Assembly: GCF_016859285.1 (NCBI RefSeq)
Contig: NC_053413.1
Span: forward strand, 25,821,439-25,885,438
Length of the DNA: 64,000 nt
Source of the DNA: Xiphias gladius
Lineage: Eukaryota; Chordata; Actinopteri; Istiophoriformes; Xiphiidae
Direction of reading: 5' to 3'
Shown here: piece after piece, positions 1 through 12,994 of the stretch
How the letters are laid out: each line of letters starts with the position of its first letter
Position numbering within the stretch: position 1 is the stretch's first letter
Notes under the pieces: generated by a model
Seen by the model: only the letters and a program-made list of their open reading frames with translations
Told to the model about the DNA's origin: nothing
Database searches by the model: none
Translations under genes and position numbers: made by a program

Positions 1-301
1 AACCTGACGCTCACTGTATCCCTCTGCCAGTAAAGTCAGAATTGAACCCTTCATTTCCTCACTCAAAACTTTTCTTTTGGCTGGTCAATAGCTATTTTTT
101 GATTCCAATTACTATGGAGGTACTACTAGCACTGTTTGCCATCCAGCTGGTCCTATTGCAAGAGGATAGTGATGACCACAGCAGTGGTTTTTATACTTTT
201 CCTTGTTAAATAAGATTTGGTACCAGATTTGGTATCAGTACCTCATTAAGTAGAATGAGGTGTGCTTGCAGTGGTGTCTTAATTTTTTCCAGAGCTGTAT
301 T
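1..301 (-). mobile_element. Tc1-like transposon, 5' end, cut by window edge
   Basis: Read on the minus strand, the first 60 bases encode a peptide containing KGSILTLLAEGYSERQV. This resembles the helix-turn-helix start of a Tc1-type transposase, which binds the transposon ends. About 230 bp upstream on that strand, at 284-301, the sequence reads as the reverse of a terminus resembling CAGCTCTGGAAAAAATTAAG, which I know from fish Tc1-like elements. The coding sequence leaves the window at position 1, so whether the copy is intact cannot be judged. The assignment rests on motif recognition only. Confidence 0.55.
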
Positions 302-769
302 ACTAGAGGTCTGGACCAAATAAACATCTAGTTAAATTCAAAGTTGTTGTCCAGAATTTGTTTGATATAATCAGGGGGAGCAAAATAAAAAAAATGTTTT
401 TGCTAAATTCTGTCAATTTGGGCAACGGGTCCTGGAATCTCCTGGTTTTATAGATATACCTGAATCTCATCTGCATTACAGCAAACTTTTTTTATTAGTT
501 TCAGAGTTTATGTTTGAATGCATGTAGTTGGAGATTAAGAGAGGATCGAACCTCGTGGTATTCCACATTTAAGATAAGCTGTGAAAGAACTTACTTTGTA
601 CAACAACAAAGGTTCAGACAATGAGATTTATATATATCCTAAAGTTTTGAAGTGGGACACGACAGCAGCATTTACGACCACCAAGTGTGACTGACTGGGA
701 AACCTGTCAATTAAGCAAACAGTCCCCTAAAAACAGTTCTTTTATTATTTGTTTACTTTGACAGATTAA
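302..769. other. Gene-less, no recognisable feature
   Basis: AT-rich sequence with stops in all frames. I see no gene, RNA or clear repeat here. Confidence 0.5.
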
Positions 770-1112
770 GAAGCGCTTGCAATCATTTTCATTATCACTT
801 AATCTGCTTAATATTTCCTAATTGTTTGATCAGTCAAATTTTAGAAAATTGTGAAAAAGGCTAATTTTTTCCTGATTCCAAGCTGGTGTCTTCAGATTGC
901 TTACTTTGTCAGTCCAGCTGTCCAAAACCCAAAGATATTCAATTTACTGTCACAAAAGACAGAAGGAAACCAACAGATATTAATATTTAAAAAGTTGAAA
1001 CCAGGGAATGTTTTCACAGTTTTGCTTAAATAGAGATTTAAACGATTAATCGTCTTTCAAAATTGTTGCGGATTAATTTCCTGTCAATCAATTAATGAAT
1101 TAGTTTCAGCTC
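770..1112 (+). repeat. Interspersed repeat family A, copy 1
   Basis: This is one of six to seven related copies of a roughly 300-bp repeat in the window. It begins with alternating TTAATC-type motifs, has a middle resembling 'cagtcca-aaacccaaagata-ttcaatttact', and ends in GATTAATCG-like motifs followed by TTTCAGCTCTA. The best-preserved copy (54,212-54,504) has short terminal inverted repeats, so the family is probably a non-autonomous DNA transposon. The short open frame inside it (851-1,033) is not a gene. Confidence 0.65.
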
Positions 1113-1944
1113 TAAATTCCATTTTTGCCTGGCTGCACTTTAAAGACGGTGACAAACTTGTCAACTTTACAAAAACAAATACATTCATTTATAAGGACCA
1201 TAGAAAAATAATACCAGTTAAAGTAACTGTTAAGAGGCTCTCACAGCTGCCATGCAAGGATATAACGTTATAACCCAGTACAGCAGTATGCCTTAAGGAA
1301 AGTGTTACCAAATATCTTACCAACAGGATGTCACTGTGTTACTCAATGTATCATTACACGTCTATGTGATTATAAGTGGTTGAGAGTATACAAAACACTG
1401 AAGACCATATACAACACACACAGTGTTGGCTTGTCGAGTGATTTCATATTTATGTCGACTGACATGACGCTGAGTATCATGTCTTTATTGAACACGTATT
1501 TGTATTGAGACACCATGAATGTCATGCTAAAGATTATTGATAAAGGCTATCTTTGTAAGCATTGTGTTGTGTGAATGTAACTCTTTGGAACTTTGCATTT
1601 ATTTTTATACTGTTTGTGCTTGTAGAGGCCGATCCTGCTGCATGAGAGGCAACGGGATTTCTAAGTTATAAAGTCCCACACAATTCAAAGTTAAAATTAG
1701 CTGACAGTTGGAGATAACTTCCCCTAGTCGAGCTAATGCCATGTTGACATCATGTGGGGTGGAAGACAGCGATGAGGATGTCCCATGTTTATGGCTTTGT
1801 GTCATCTGACAACTCAAGACGGCAACTGCCAGCCTTAAGTTGTTTTTGCTTTTCACTCATTTTGGTGATTCCAGTGCTTTCATAGACTTACTCTCTTACT
1901 TTCACCTGTTCTGTTGTTTTGAACCCAAAAGTACCAAACTATAA

Positions 1945-3080
1945 TCCCTCAGGTCCACTGAATGCAGCTACATGCGATCAGTATCTCAATAACCTATCAC
2001 ATTGGCTAGACCACATCTGGAGATAGTCTTGTCTCCCATTGTGATTGGATCTCAAGCAGGTGTAAATTTGATCCGTACCGTGTGACCACTTTCTTAAAAA
2101 AAAAGACTCGCTCAGCAAGTTGAAAGGTCACCCGACTCCGACATTTTCTGGACTTTGTGGACTTAGGCAAGTCCATGTATGTGGCTGGACCGCTCTTTAT
2201 CTGTTTCCTATTCTCCTACTCTCTGTGCTTACATATACAGTATTTTAATTCAGCTGAATTCCCGGTAAAGCTGTTCTCATTTACATGTTTTTCTGTTTCT
2301 GTTGTCAGACAATGAAAAGTATGAAATAGTGACTGTTACCAGGCCCATTAAGACGACATGTTAACCAGCAGTCATGCGGTCAGTTAAATGAGACGCATAG
2401 ATAAGGTGTGCCTTTGGAGGGAAAGGCCGACCTCACACTTGTGGAGAAATGCTAGCGACTCTCTTCTACGAAAGGTAGCTCAGGTTTGTCAAAAAGTTGC
2501 TAGATTTTTAACTAGCTTCCCTTTGGTGAAGAAAAGTGTCTAAAGGGCCTGAAAAGTCCCTACATCTAGTTACAAAGGCGCTAAATTGGCAACACTGCCT
2601 GTAAACGACCCCCTGGTGACAAAATAGGAATTGTTTATGCCAATTCCTTTTGGAAGAGGAACAGCCAATGGGGAAGCCATGGGGCTGGCCATGGGGCTGG
2701 CCGACCAATGGTGTAACGTCAGCACTCAGTCACGCAGCAATCGGCTGACCAATGGTTTAACTTTATTTCGCGCTCCGCCAGTCAGTCACGGACTTTCACG
2801 TTTATAGGGCTGGCCCCGCTGTTGTGGTCTAGTCAAAAAGGAATAACGCCTGTACATTGCATTGCTTTTCTTGACCCACGACTGCACCATGTCTGTTAAC
2901 AAGCCCTGCCAGCTTCACTTAACTAATTTGCATACTGAGATCACATTGTGGGCAGATGTGAGTTAACAAAAATGCTTATTAATACCAGGTGTAAATGCAA
3001 AGACCCATGGATTAGACGTTATCATCCAGATAATAAATCCAGATACTGATCACATGTTAATACCAGGTGTAAATGGGGCC
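1945..3080. repeat. Candidate inverted-repeat-bounded element with internal direct repeat
   Basis: A 16-bp segment near 1,971-1,986 (CATGCGATCAGTATCT) is matched in inverted orientation at 3,041-3,056 with one mismatch. Near the right end a 19-bp sequence, TTAATACCAGGTGTAAATG, occurs twice exactly (2,979-2,997 and 3,057-3,075). The interior (2,480-2,600) carries a stretch like a common fish repeat and the tandem segment GGGGCTGGCCAT. Boundaries are approximate, and this could be a composite of unrelated repeats. The minus-strand open frame at 2,508-2,708 is repeat-derived. Confidence 0.35.
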
Positions 3081-3916
3081 TTACTTTCTGCCTTGCTACA
3101 TTCTGGGCACGTACTTTATGCGTTTGCATTGAACGTTGGCATTGGACTTAAATTGTGAGGAGCAGAATAATCCAATGTGGTCGTAGTTCCTAGAGATGCT
3201 GGGCTCATATTAAACTATATCCATGAAATATGTATTTGAATGTGTTGAGTGACGGACTTTGGCTAATTTGTTTGTTTTCTTTTTCAGGCACTTTTACAGT
3301 TTCCCCATGTCATTACACGTTGTATGTTGAAGTGAACTGTATGTAAGTCAGAAAATGGTAATTATAGTGACTCCCACATGACGTGAACACAGCAGAGAGC
3401 CCCCCCACACCCACAGTCCACCATCAAAGGTGTTTGCACTTACTTTGCCTGATTGGATCTCTGCCCAGGGCTGCGAGGTGTGTTTTGACTTTCCTCCCTG
3501 ATTCTCCGGTTGCACCCAAGTAGATACGTAGGTCTAATCAGACATAACTGAAAAGACTTGTGTGGGTGAGTAGGTTGTTTAGCCTCATGTAATCTTTGTA
3601 AAAATTGTCGCGTAGTGTGCTGTCAAAGCTTCTCTACCATTTTGCATCCTGCTCTTGAGTGATTTTCTGCACATGATGGCATAATTATTAATAAAGATGG
3701 ATTTCTGAATGAGAGAGGCGGGATTTATTATTCTCCTTCCATTTAAATGAGCAGAGCGGGTCAGTGGCCCCATCTCCTTTAAAAAGAGCTGTCTAATGCC
3801 CTCCAGTCCTTTTTAACTTCTCTCTAATTATCTGCTTTCACTCATCTGATAAGAGCATGAGCAATGGTCTGCAATCTGTCCGACTCTTCAGTCAGCTCAC
3901 ATACTGCACATTCTTT

Positions 3917-3918
<2 letters not shown>
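3081..3918. other. Gene-less stretch
   Basis: No coding signal beyond random short frames, and no repeat structure I recognise. Confidence 0.45.

Positions 3919-3986
<68 letters not shown>
3919..3986. repeat. (CA)34 microsatellite
   Basis: A pure run of 34 CA units, 68 bp, without interruption. On the minus strand it produces an artefactual open frame of repeated Val-Cys (3,842-4,027), which is not a gene. Perfect runs this long are usually length-polymorphic. Confidence 0.97.
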
Positions 3987-3989
<3 letters not shown>

Positions 3990-4709
3990 CAGAGGCAAAA
4001 GACTAGGTTTATTTTAACGAAAAACATCAGAAATGCATAATGAATTTCGGTTCATTCCAGTTTCATGGCAACACAAGCATCTCTGTGAATGTACACTTGT
4101 TTTTTTTATGCTAGAGACATTATGCAAAATCTGTTTATAGCTTAAGATCATTGTATGTCTTTTTGGTGTTTTAATTACTTAGGAAAGTAGTTTAGCAACA
4201 AAAAAGGGCTCCATGACTTTAATGAGAAAATTAAAATCTTCAGCTGTTTTAAGTCCTTAAAATTCAACTACAAAAATGCCACACACGTAGCAGAACTGTT
4301 TTTTAAGGATTTGATTAGCTGATTTTATATTTCAGTCGACTTGAATGAAGCTGGTAGCAAATGCACATAAGTAAACCTACAAATTTAAAATTTATCATGG
4401 CTAGCAGTCAGGATAAACTGCTAAAATGTATTAACTTGGTGAAATTTTGATAAACCAATCGTTTATGTTCTGTGCGCCTTGCTGTTCCTCTAACCCAGTC
4501 ACCAAACAAATTGTTGGTGATCGGACTACTTTCCAGAACCATAAAGATGAAGTGTGTCTCTTGAACAGATGGATCCAATCAGATCTGAATCCGTCTCGGG
4601 GGCTGTGTTCACACAGATGCAGCAGGAGCGCCAAGACCGAGGGCTCAAACATCGATCGTCGATTAAAATGTCCGAAAGGTGTCCCGTGTAGACGGCGGAA
4701 GAGTTAGAC

Positions 4710-5403
4710 CCTTTTCAGACCTGGTGTTAACATGCGTGTCAGGTGATCCGATCACAAGTGGACAGCACTACAGGTGTGAATGCACCCAGGACGCATTGAG
4801 GACGCATTGAGAACCGATCGCTCAGACACAGTCTGAGGTTTTTCTAGGCCGCATAGGGCCACATTCTTTTAGCAGCGTGAATGCAAATGTGTCATGGCCC
4901 ACGCTGAAAGACTGGGACCTCCTGCTCAACTGACATCGTCTGCGTAAGCATATGTACGTACTCATTCACAAACAAGCGCAAGACGTACAATTGCGTACGC
5001 TGGCAAGGTTCACGATGTCTGAAAATTTCAAAAAGCCCATAGAGATATGTTACAAGTTTGTCAAACGTCTTGAGTGATTGGGTTTGTCTGGAACACACCA
5101 AGGAATAGACCCAGTCTGTATTGTTGTTCTTCTTTTAATTTCCGACAGACTAGGCACAGAAAGAGGACTGCTGCCTCCCGGCAGTTAAAAAAAAACGACG
5201 CATTTGGTCTTTGCAAACGGATGTGATGTACGTGTTTACTTGGACACAGCGCGGGGAGGTGAAATCCAGTCGCGAGTGGTCACTCATGTGAGACGCATGT
5301 GGAAACGCATTCTAACTCCAGGTTTGAACCGACGTACTCAGAGCTGTCCACTTGTGATCGGATCACGCAAGACGCACGTTAATGCCAGGTCCGAAACGCG
5401 GCC
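4710..5403. mobile_element. MITE-like element with ~55-bp terminal inverted repeats
   Basis: Positions 4,712-4,766 and the reverse complement of 5,343-5,396 match at roughly 85% over about 54 bp. Both contain GATCCGATCACAAGTGGACAGC-like sequence next to an ACCTGG-TTAAC motif. The roughly 570-bp interior has no transposase-like frame, so this is a non-autonomous DNA transposon by structure. The superfamily is not determined. Target-site duplications were not clear to me. Confidence 0.75.
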
Positions 5404-7560
5404 TAAGAGGAACATCGGAGCAACAACCCGACGGTGCTTTTAGGGGGGTGGGAGTGTCAGCGGTCATGGCGGACGGATGGGGTGGTGTCGGGGTGTAAAA
5501 AGCTTTTTTGAATTTGTGAAGGCGGGTGTGTTCAAGCTAAACCGGGGTGTTAAGTTGCTCTTTAAAACAGGGCTATTTTCAGTGTGACCTCCCTCTTGGT
5601 TGCACTCGGGTTTTTTCATATCAGATTGCCGTCTGATCTGCCCAAGACAAATGAAGTGGCTAAACGGGGCAGCACATATTCTGCCTCAGAGACCTTACTC
5701 AGATCTCCCTGCAGAAATTCAGCTGCCCGAAGGACTATTTGATGACCATAAATAGTTGTTTATGCCTGATGCCATTCACAGTAACAAATTAGTAATATAT
5801 CATCTGTGCATGAAAGCCGTAATATTTAATGATCCAATCACTCAGTCTGGGGGCCCCCGGGGGGGGAAACGTGGCTCACGGTTTATGTTTCTGAACTGTC
5901 AGAAGAAACAGGGTAGTTAGTTAACATGGGCATCATGTCCACAGACAGCTCACGTGTCAAGAAAAGAGCTCAAACCTTAACAAAAAAATCCAAAGAAAAA
6001 GATGTCACAGTCAAACCGTTTGACTGACAAACACAGCATCAGAGATGGAAGACACAAAGATGTTGAGGTTGAGATACTGAGGTTTATAGTTTCTGAATTT
6101 TTTCACATTTTATCTCTTCTACTTCTTCTTGCCCCTTTCTCACGTCCCTTCCACATGTCGGCTCGCTCCTCAGGGCTGCTTGGCCTCGAGGTGGCGATCT
6201 GGATGTTCAGTCATCTCTGAGAAAGACGAGCTGACTTGATCGGAGCCGACAGAGCGACTTGAAACAAAGACACAACTAATTGGGAGGCAGAGGGCGGGCT
6301 GGGCGAGGGGTCCGTGTTAGGGTGATGACTGAGCACTTGGCTTCACGTCGCTGGTTGCTGTGCGTGGAAACCACAGTCCTCCAGGGAGGGAAGCGGATTC
6401 TTTACTGCGTTTCCTTTAACAGCCAGCACCACGAGTAGACGATAAAATCCAGAACCCCTTCAAATCTTTGAGGCATTTCGCTGAAAACTGACACATAATC
6501 TCAGCTCTGGTGTTGTACAGTTTGACAGAGTATTTCCCCTCATCTCAACAATCGTTGCTCTAAACACGGTCCTGTATGTGCTTGTATTTGAATAGAAGAA
6601 ACAGCACACAATCGTTCCGCAACTGATTTCCAGACACGTAAAATGAAACTTTAAAATTTCAAAGATTTCAGATTTTAAATAAAAATATATATTTCCCATT
6701 ATGATATCTCAGCCTCATTTTTCTCAATTAAAGCATATTCTAATAGATTGTAATTAATCAGAACTACTGCTTCTATCAAACTAATTGCATTAAAGTTATT
6801 TTTCCCATAAATACATTGTTGAAAATAAATTCTTTACATGAAAAAATTCGATAGTGTAATAAAACAGCTCCTGGTGAATGCTGACATTTTGGACAACTGT
6901 GGTTCAACTACACACAGAAAAAAGAATGGCTTTATTGGCATGACCATATGCAGATAATGTATTGCCAGAGCATTGTATGAATACTGACATTGATTTACGA
7001 GACATTGAAAACATTTGTTAAAGATGGAAAAAACAAATAGAACTGGATGTATGTTTTTAAAAAAAAAACAGTTCAAAATGCTGAACATTGTGTTTGAAAA
7101 CTAACATTTAACATCTGCAAACCAGTGTAAGCATAAGACATAAGTCGACATAGATGTAGAAAATAAAGCTGTTAATTGATCCTGGCAGGCTACTTCAGTA
7201 CCGTCTGTCTGTCTGTCTGATGGAGGTCCCTGCAGCCATCGACAAGATGCCAAAAACACCGTGTAGACACTTTCATTATTTACTTATTCTATGTTCAACC
7301 TAAAATTTGGTCTCAGGAAATTGAGTCTGGGGAAAAATCCGCCTACGAATTCATGTCACAGAGATTTACAGGAGAGCCTCAGAAGATGAGTCGGCTGAGA
7401 GTGCAGATGGGTTTTCCCTCCCTTGTTCATCTCGCCACATGGTTCCGTGGTGTGAGGGCAGGCCTTCTACGGACAGAAGACGAACAGACGTTTAGCCCTC
7501 AATCATATGGAGCATCTTGTTTTGTCTAGAAGCCCTTTATTTATATATGTATATATATAC
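5404..7560. other. Gene-less stretch
   Basis: Mixed-composition DNA. Open frames at 6,002-6,220, 6,460-6,699 and 6,834-7,088 have low-complexity or unrecognisable translations and no splice context. A short GTCT run sits at 7,203-7,219. Nothing else seen. Confidence 0.45.
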
Positions 7561-7642
7561 TTTTATAAAATATGTTTAAGTAGCCCCCATGTTTGGGAAT
7601 ATATTCCCAAACATGGGGGCCACTTAAGCATATTTTATAAAA
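7561..7642. repeat. 82-bp near-perfect palindrome
   Basis: Two 41-nt arms meet without a spacer at 7,601/7,602 and differ at only two positions (T/C at the 15th base and A/G at the 22nd). The arms run from TTTTATAAAATATG to CCCCCATGTTTGGGAATA, with a TGGGAATATATTCCCA centre. As single-stranded DNA or RNA it would fold into a long hairpin. It could be a fold-back element or a recent inverted duplication. Confidence 0.95.
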
Positions 7643-10381
7643 GTCATTACATTTAATATTTGGCCACAGAAACGTTGTAGTCACTGACTGTCTGAAACCT
7701 TGGGCACAGTGACATCTGCAGACCTCTTACCTTGGTGTTGCTCTGCCAGGGCAGTATCGCAGCCATCTTCAAGTTCTGCTTGTTGCAGAAGATCTCTGCC
7801 TTTATGTCTCGTCTTGTGTGAAACCCGTGATCAGCCGCAGTAATTAACGTCAGGTGACCGACTCTTCCTGTTTAGCCGTTAAAAAGACGCCTTGGTGTTT
7901 ATCTTGTTCAGTGAACATGCCACACGGATTCTCCGTGGCCACATTTCAAACGCCATGTTTTCTTGGTTATCACTTGTTGAGCTGGTGTAGAGTCCGACCC
8001 CCTCGGCCCTCTGGTTGCTCCATCTGTGAGCGACAAGCATCTGTTCACCAGCGTCCTTCATGCCGGGAGAACCGTGTCCGCGGATTCACTAAACCTAACT
8101 TTGTGAAGAGAGTGGGGAGTCACGTCGGGAGCTCGATTCACAGACACGAACCTGTCTAACTGTGCTTTCCACCAGCAGCTTTTCCACATCACAGGCCTTT
8201 ATTGACAATGAACAACTTTACATCCGCAAACTATGGCCCCAGTTTTTGTAATCTGCAGAGTTTCACATCTGGGTAAAATCTAGATACACTAATACACTTT
8301 CTTTTGCACTTAGCCTCAGGTTTGTCTCCGTTAGCCACATCACAAATCTGATTACAATAGATCATGGTTTTCCCAGGCTACATTCATATCAGGGTCAGCT
8401 CTGCTTCAGTCGAGAGGGTGGTGTTAATGCACTGAAGTTGTTCGGTAACTGCCAGAGATGCCAGAAGAAGGATTACTTGTGCCCTTCGGCGCTTTAGTTA
8501 AACCAGTAACAGTTTACCGAACTAACGGACCTCGAGGCCAGTTTAAGAACCACTGGTTTACGAAATCTCTGGATCCCCCCTCTGAAGAGAGCGAGGACTC
8601 TTACGTTTTCCCATATGAGCCAATCATGTTGAGAAAAAAGTCGTACCACCTATGGCCGTGTCCATAAAATCCTGAAACTTCGGTTCCCCATAACAACAAC
8701 GACACATTGGGACATAACTCTCACTGGTGACACGGAGCTAACCTCTAAGTAGAATCACTACAATCTCAACTTTCCATACGAAAAGACACACTTTACGCCA
8801 CGGCGTTCTCCGTTCCTGTCCCCCTCTGTTTTCTGCCAGCTCGCTACCAGACGTAGCGTGCTCACCTCAGCAAAACACTCGTCACTATGCCGTTCGCACG
8901 TTTTGGCACGTCAAAAAAGACGTAAATGGCAATTTAGGGGTTTTTTCTCAACACAGGGCAACTGGGTTTTGTAATTTTTCAGTTCTCGAAGACGTGCCGA
9001 CACCAGTACCCGCTGTAACACCTACACGAGCTGCTCACCCGAGCTGCCGACTGGAGACTGTCTGGAGAGGTCCGGGGTCTCCGAGACAGGAGGAGTATGT
9101 GTTTACGTATCAGAGAGAAAAAGAGGGTGAAAGACCAACAGTGACAGTGGAGAAACACCTCGTCCTCCGTGGGTGAGGTCGGCGCATCTGCTTTGTTTTG
9201 GCAGCTGCTCTGACACTTTTGGGTCACTCTGCTCTGACATTTCATGTGTGTGTACACGTCCGTAGCTTCAGTCAACGGACGGATTAAAGCCCCTGCGGGA
9301 AGACGGGCAGAAATCAGCGCTGCAGCTTCTTAGATGAGCATTGTAAGCAGCTAAACTCGTGGGAAATAAAAGCCCCTTGTAAAGCTGTCGGCCCGTCGGA
9401 CTTTACAGTCGCGTACGAATATCTGGTGTAGATATAATTTACTTTAACTGCTCATTGAGGCTTGCTCTGGGATTTAGGGGTTTAGATTGATCCATTATCC
9501 GTGGAGGAAAAGGACATGCGGTGTTATGAAGCGGCACTTTAAGAACATCTTTCATGATTTGATGCCTTTCTTTCTGAGAGAAGATATTGCTGTAATTTAT
9601 GATAAGCCAGGCACGGCTGGATTGTTAGAACCAAATTAAAATTCTCATTTTCATATTTATGTCTCCTTGTATAAAATTATGTCTAATAAAAAAAAAAAGG
9701 GGAATATCTGCACACAGGACATAGTGTGGCTCCCAGTGCTTTATGGGAGTAAAAAAGGCAAGATAGTGTCCGGATTTATCTGAATTTACTGAAATAAAGT
9801 ACATATAAACACGAGGGGGAAAGTACACCATCAACAAATTCATGTAAATACACACATAAATACATCTTAATGGTGGCAAAATCATTGCTAATTTAGTTCA
9901 TTAGTTAATGATGCTTCTGTACCAGATAATCACAGAATGATGAAGACGTGAATGAGGTTGTGTTTGCTTAGACACAAAAAGACAGGAAAAATGCATCACC
10001 TTTGTCACGAGTGCGACATTTGGTGTCTTCCAATGTTAAACAGATTCAGTCTTTAAAATATACTCAACTTCTGTGGTTTATTGGTTTGCAGAAAAAAAAC
10101 ATATATCCCCTGTAGTTTTGACTCATCGTAAAGTTTCAGATATCTACAATCGAGCTTTGACTTGTAATATCTTCGTTTGTGATCTGCAAAAAGATCATTA
10201 AGATATCTTAAAATGTACTGAATTAAAGACATCTTAATTTAGATGATGGCTGGTCCAAACTACACTGAAGGTATCTTGAATTTGAGCGCACTGTGGAAAC
10301 CTTTGATGTAGATGTTAAACATACGCCCCAGTTCATTCTGAAAACCAGTAAATTAATTGTCAGAATGAATTGTGTCCTCTG

Positions 10382-10383
<2 letters not shown>
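7643..10383. other. Gene-less stretch
   Basis: Several open frames of 60-100 codons occur (for example 7,854-8,159, 8,458-8,667 and 8,979-9,275). None shows a recognisable domain, coding-like composition or plausible splice boundaries. CpG frequency appears to rise from about 7,800 onward compared with 1-7,800. Confidence 0.4.

Positions 10384-10434
<51 letters not shown>
10384..10434. repeat. (TC)n-(TA)n compound microsatellite
   Basis: A TC run (about 10,385-10,406) passes directly into a TA run (about 10,407-10,434). Confidence 0.95.
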
Positions 10435-10438
<4 letters not shown>

Positions 10439-10654
10439 CTTACTTTAATATTTTTTTTAATAGTCTTCTGTTTAAAAAGTCAACACACTACACTAAAACT
10501 ACACACAACACATTTCAATAATTTCAAGTAGCCCATATCATAATCTAACACTTAAATGACGCACACTGTTCTGAAAGTTATAAAACCTCCCGTGCTCACA
10601 CTTTACACTGCGCACACACACTCAGAGGCAGCGCACTGATAGAGGACAGGATGG

Positions 10655-10810
10655 ACAGGATGTGACGGTTGTCGGCGTCCGCCACGACGCGTCGTTCCCC
10701 CGGCGTAGGCGGGCGGAGGCCGCGGATCCCGCGTGTCTCCGACTCCTCGACACCCCGCCAGGTCTCTGTCGCTCCCCTGCGGGCGCAGATACCTCGGCGG
10801 TTCATTATCA
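10655..10810. promoter_or_regulatory. CpG-dense patch (candidate CpG island)
   Basis: I count more than 25 CpG dinucleotides in about 150 bp, far above the surrounding DNA. Overlapping open frames on both strands (10,596-10,832, 10,662-10,877 and 10,669-10,851) are a by-product of the high GC content. It could be an unmethylated promoter or enhancer of an unseen transcript, or a decayed GC-rich repeat. No TATA box, clear donor site or conserved coding sequence is visible. Confidence 0.4.
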
Positions 10811-12230
10811 AACCACTTCCCGCTACCCGCACACTGGCTATGCTTGGCTAAGGGTGGAAAAGTTAGCGTATCGGTAGAAAATCATGCGAGTGGATCACGA
10901 CGTACATGAAGCATGTGACTTAAACGAAGAGACGGAAACGTCAGATCTGTTGCGACGCTAACTTTCCTCACATTTAATACGCGAGACAAACGTAAAAGCC
11001 GTATTTCCATCAGGCGATTTTTATCATCTGGTTTTGCCCTCGTCTGCTGTGGTTTGACCTGGTTTGACCTGGTCCAACTGGAAAATGGACGCCGCCGGTT
11101 GTTCGTTTCGACCAAGCAACTCCTTACATCCGCGTCACGTTACCGGATGGAAATACGCAGTCATTCGTGCTCTAAATTGTGTTTAATGCTCCTTATCAGG
11201 AGCGTGATACGGGTGAGCATTGCCTTTGCCATTGAAAGCATGCTGCCATGCTGACGTTTCCATGTACACAAGCGCAGCCTCTCGCAGCACAGGCAGGGTT
11301 GCAGGCTCTCTTTCTATAGTGTCCTGTTACTATGCTCTGCATTGTTCTCTCGCTTATTCTTTTATTAGCCCCGACTTCTGGAGTCGTAAGTAGTTGTGAA
11401 TATCAGCAGCAGGCTATGCATGAATCAGAGCTTGATTTCCCCCCCCCATGGATCAAAAGCTTAAAATTTCAGTTCAGTCCGTTTTGAGAGAACACTTACT
11501 GAAATTTTCTGGTTCCGCCGTAATGCAGAGAAGGGGAATTGAACATTGGTATATACCTACCAAACAAAGCAGCCTGAAAGAAGCCATTGTGTGTGTGCTG
11601 TCACACACAAAAGCCCCTGTAGTTATTCTGAATAATACAAAGACCTCATTGTGGACAGTTTTTATAGCAATTATTTCTTCAATCGAACGATGTTTCAATG
11701 AAAACGTCACAGTAGGATCTGTGGATTTGGCTTTTTTTTTTTCTCTTTTTTTTATGACTGTTGTGTCTATTGTAGCCTGGATGTCATCTTTATTTCGGAG
11801 AGTCTAACAGAATATACACATTTTTATACAGCACCCAAACAAACCAACAAGGGCCCAAGCCTCAGTTGGCTGTCGGCACGGATCTAATGGCAGACGTTCC
11901 TCCGTATTTAAAGGTGCGCTGTGCAGCATTTTTATGTTAAACGAAGGGTGTTGTGACGCGACGTGTGTAAATCGTCACCCGACTCTGCATTTCCCCTCCG
12001 GTCCACAGGGTGTCTCAGCATCTCTCAGCTCACTGTTGTGGGCTTTACGGCCCACAGATGTACTGTTCCTGTTCAGAGTAGTAGTGTGACTTCAGACACG
12101 TTTTGTTTTGCTGACGTAGATGTTGATAAAGCATTACCGGTGATATTTCCCACTCAAGTTATAAGTCAACCACAGGCCTTTGATTTTCTGTTGTGTTCAT
12201 TTTGTCATTGCCAAATAACTCTTTAAAAGT
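10811..12230. other. Gene-less stretch with one dispersed repeat
   Basis: Positions about 11,450-11,680 share a core ('aatac-aagacctca-tgtg-acagtttt' type) with about 50,550-50,630 in zmynd11 intron 2, both in plus orientation, so this is an interspersed repeat. The open frame at 11,448-11,807 falls in it and is not a gene. The rest shows nothing I recognise. Confidence 0.4.
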
Positions 12231-12231
12231 G

Positions 12232-12257
12232 TATATATATATATATATATATATATA
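12232..12257. repeat. (TA)n microsatellite
   Basis: A run of 13 TA units. Confidence 0.95.
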
Positions 12258-12994
12258 ATACACATAAGCATAAAGAGTGGCTGGGGCTTTATTTTATGGG
12301 TTCCATATTCTGTAGCAAATTTTCCTGATGATTTCCCAGAAAATAGCCGGTCTTTCCAAGCAAGACCTGAGCAATTCGGTACCAACTGTAAGGGAAAAGG
12401 AGAAAGTGTTTGTTGCTACAGTTATTAAGCAGCTGCTTGTCGCACTCAAGTTTTTAAGAAAAAAAAAAAAAACGGAATGATTTAAGTGAAAAATAATTCA
12501 CAGACTGACAAAACTTCGTTTTCCGCTGCATTTGGAAATTCCTCCGTTTTTTTTTTTTTTCAAACTGATGATGATCAACAAACAAAACACACTCCTTGCT
12601 ACAAAATGTCACCGACTCCGCCGTAACACGTACAAACACACTTCTAGCTCATTTCCACAGACTGGACCTGTAAAGAGAATCAGTTTGGCTGACCAAGAAG
12701 GAATTTTTTGTCTTTTCCTTCAAGGAAACTGATGGGCACTGACATCTGTTTATGAACCACTTTTCATTTACATAACCTGCCAGGTTTTTTTTTTTTTTTT
12801 AGGAAATCAGCTGGAAAGGAAAAGACCTGGAGAGTTTATTCAAGAACCTGATTTCTGTCATAAAACCGCCCTAGCTGATGTCTTTGGAAGTCTGAGGACA
12901 CACTGCTCGAGCAGAAGTCATCTTTTCATTACCGCCGGAGCACTCGGAGCATTTCTCCTTGTTTATTGTCTCTGATGTGTCCTCTGCCTGTCAC
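12258..12994. other. Gene-less stretch
   Basis: Contains homopolymer A and T runs at about 12,460, 12,550 and 12,787. No gene seen. Confidence 0.45.

Noticed and set aside
540..580. tRNA B-box-like sequence GGATCGAACC
   Set aside because: No A-box at proper spacing and no cloverleaf could be built.
3842..4027. Open frame of alternating Val-Cys on the minus strand
   Set aside because: It is the translation of the (CA)34 microsatellite.
10596..10877. Overlapping open frames on both strands
   Set aside because: By-product of GC-rich sequence; arginine/proline-rich with no domain, and mutually overlapping.
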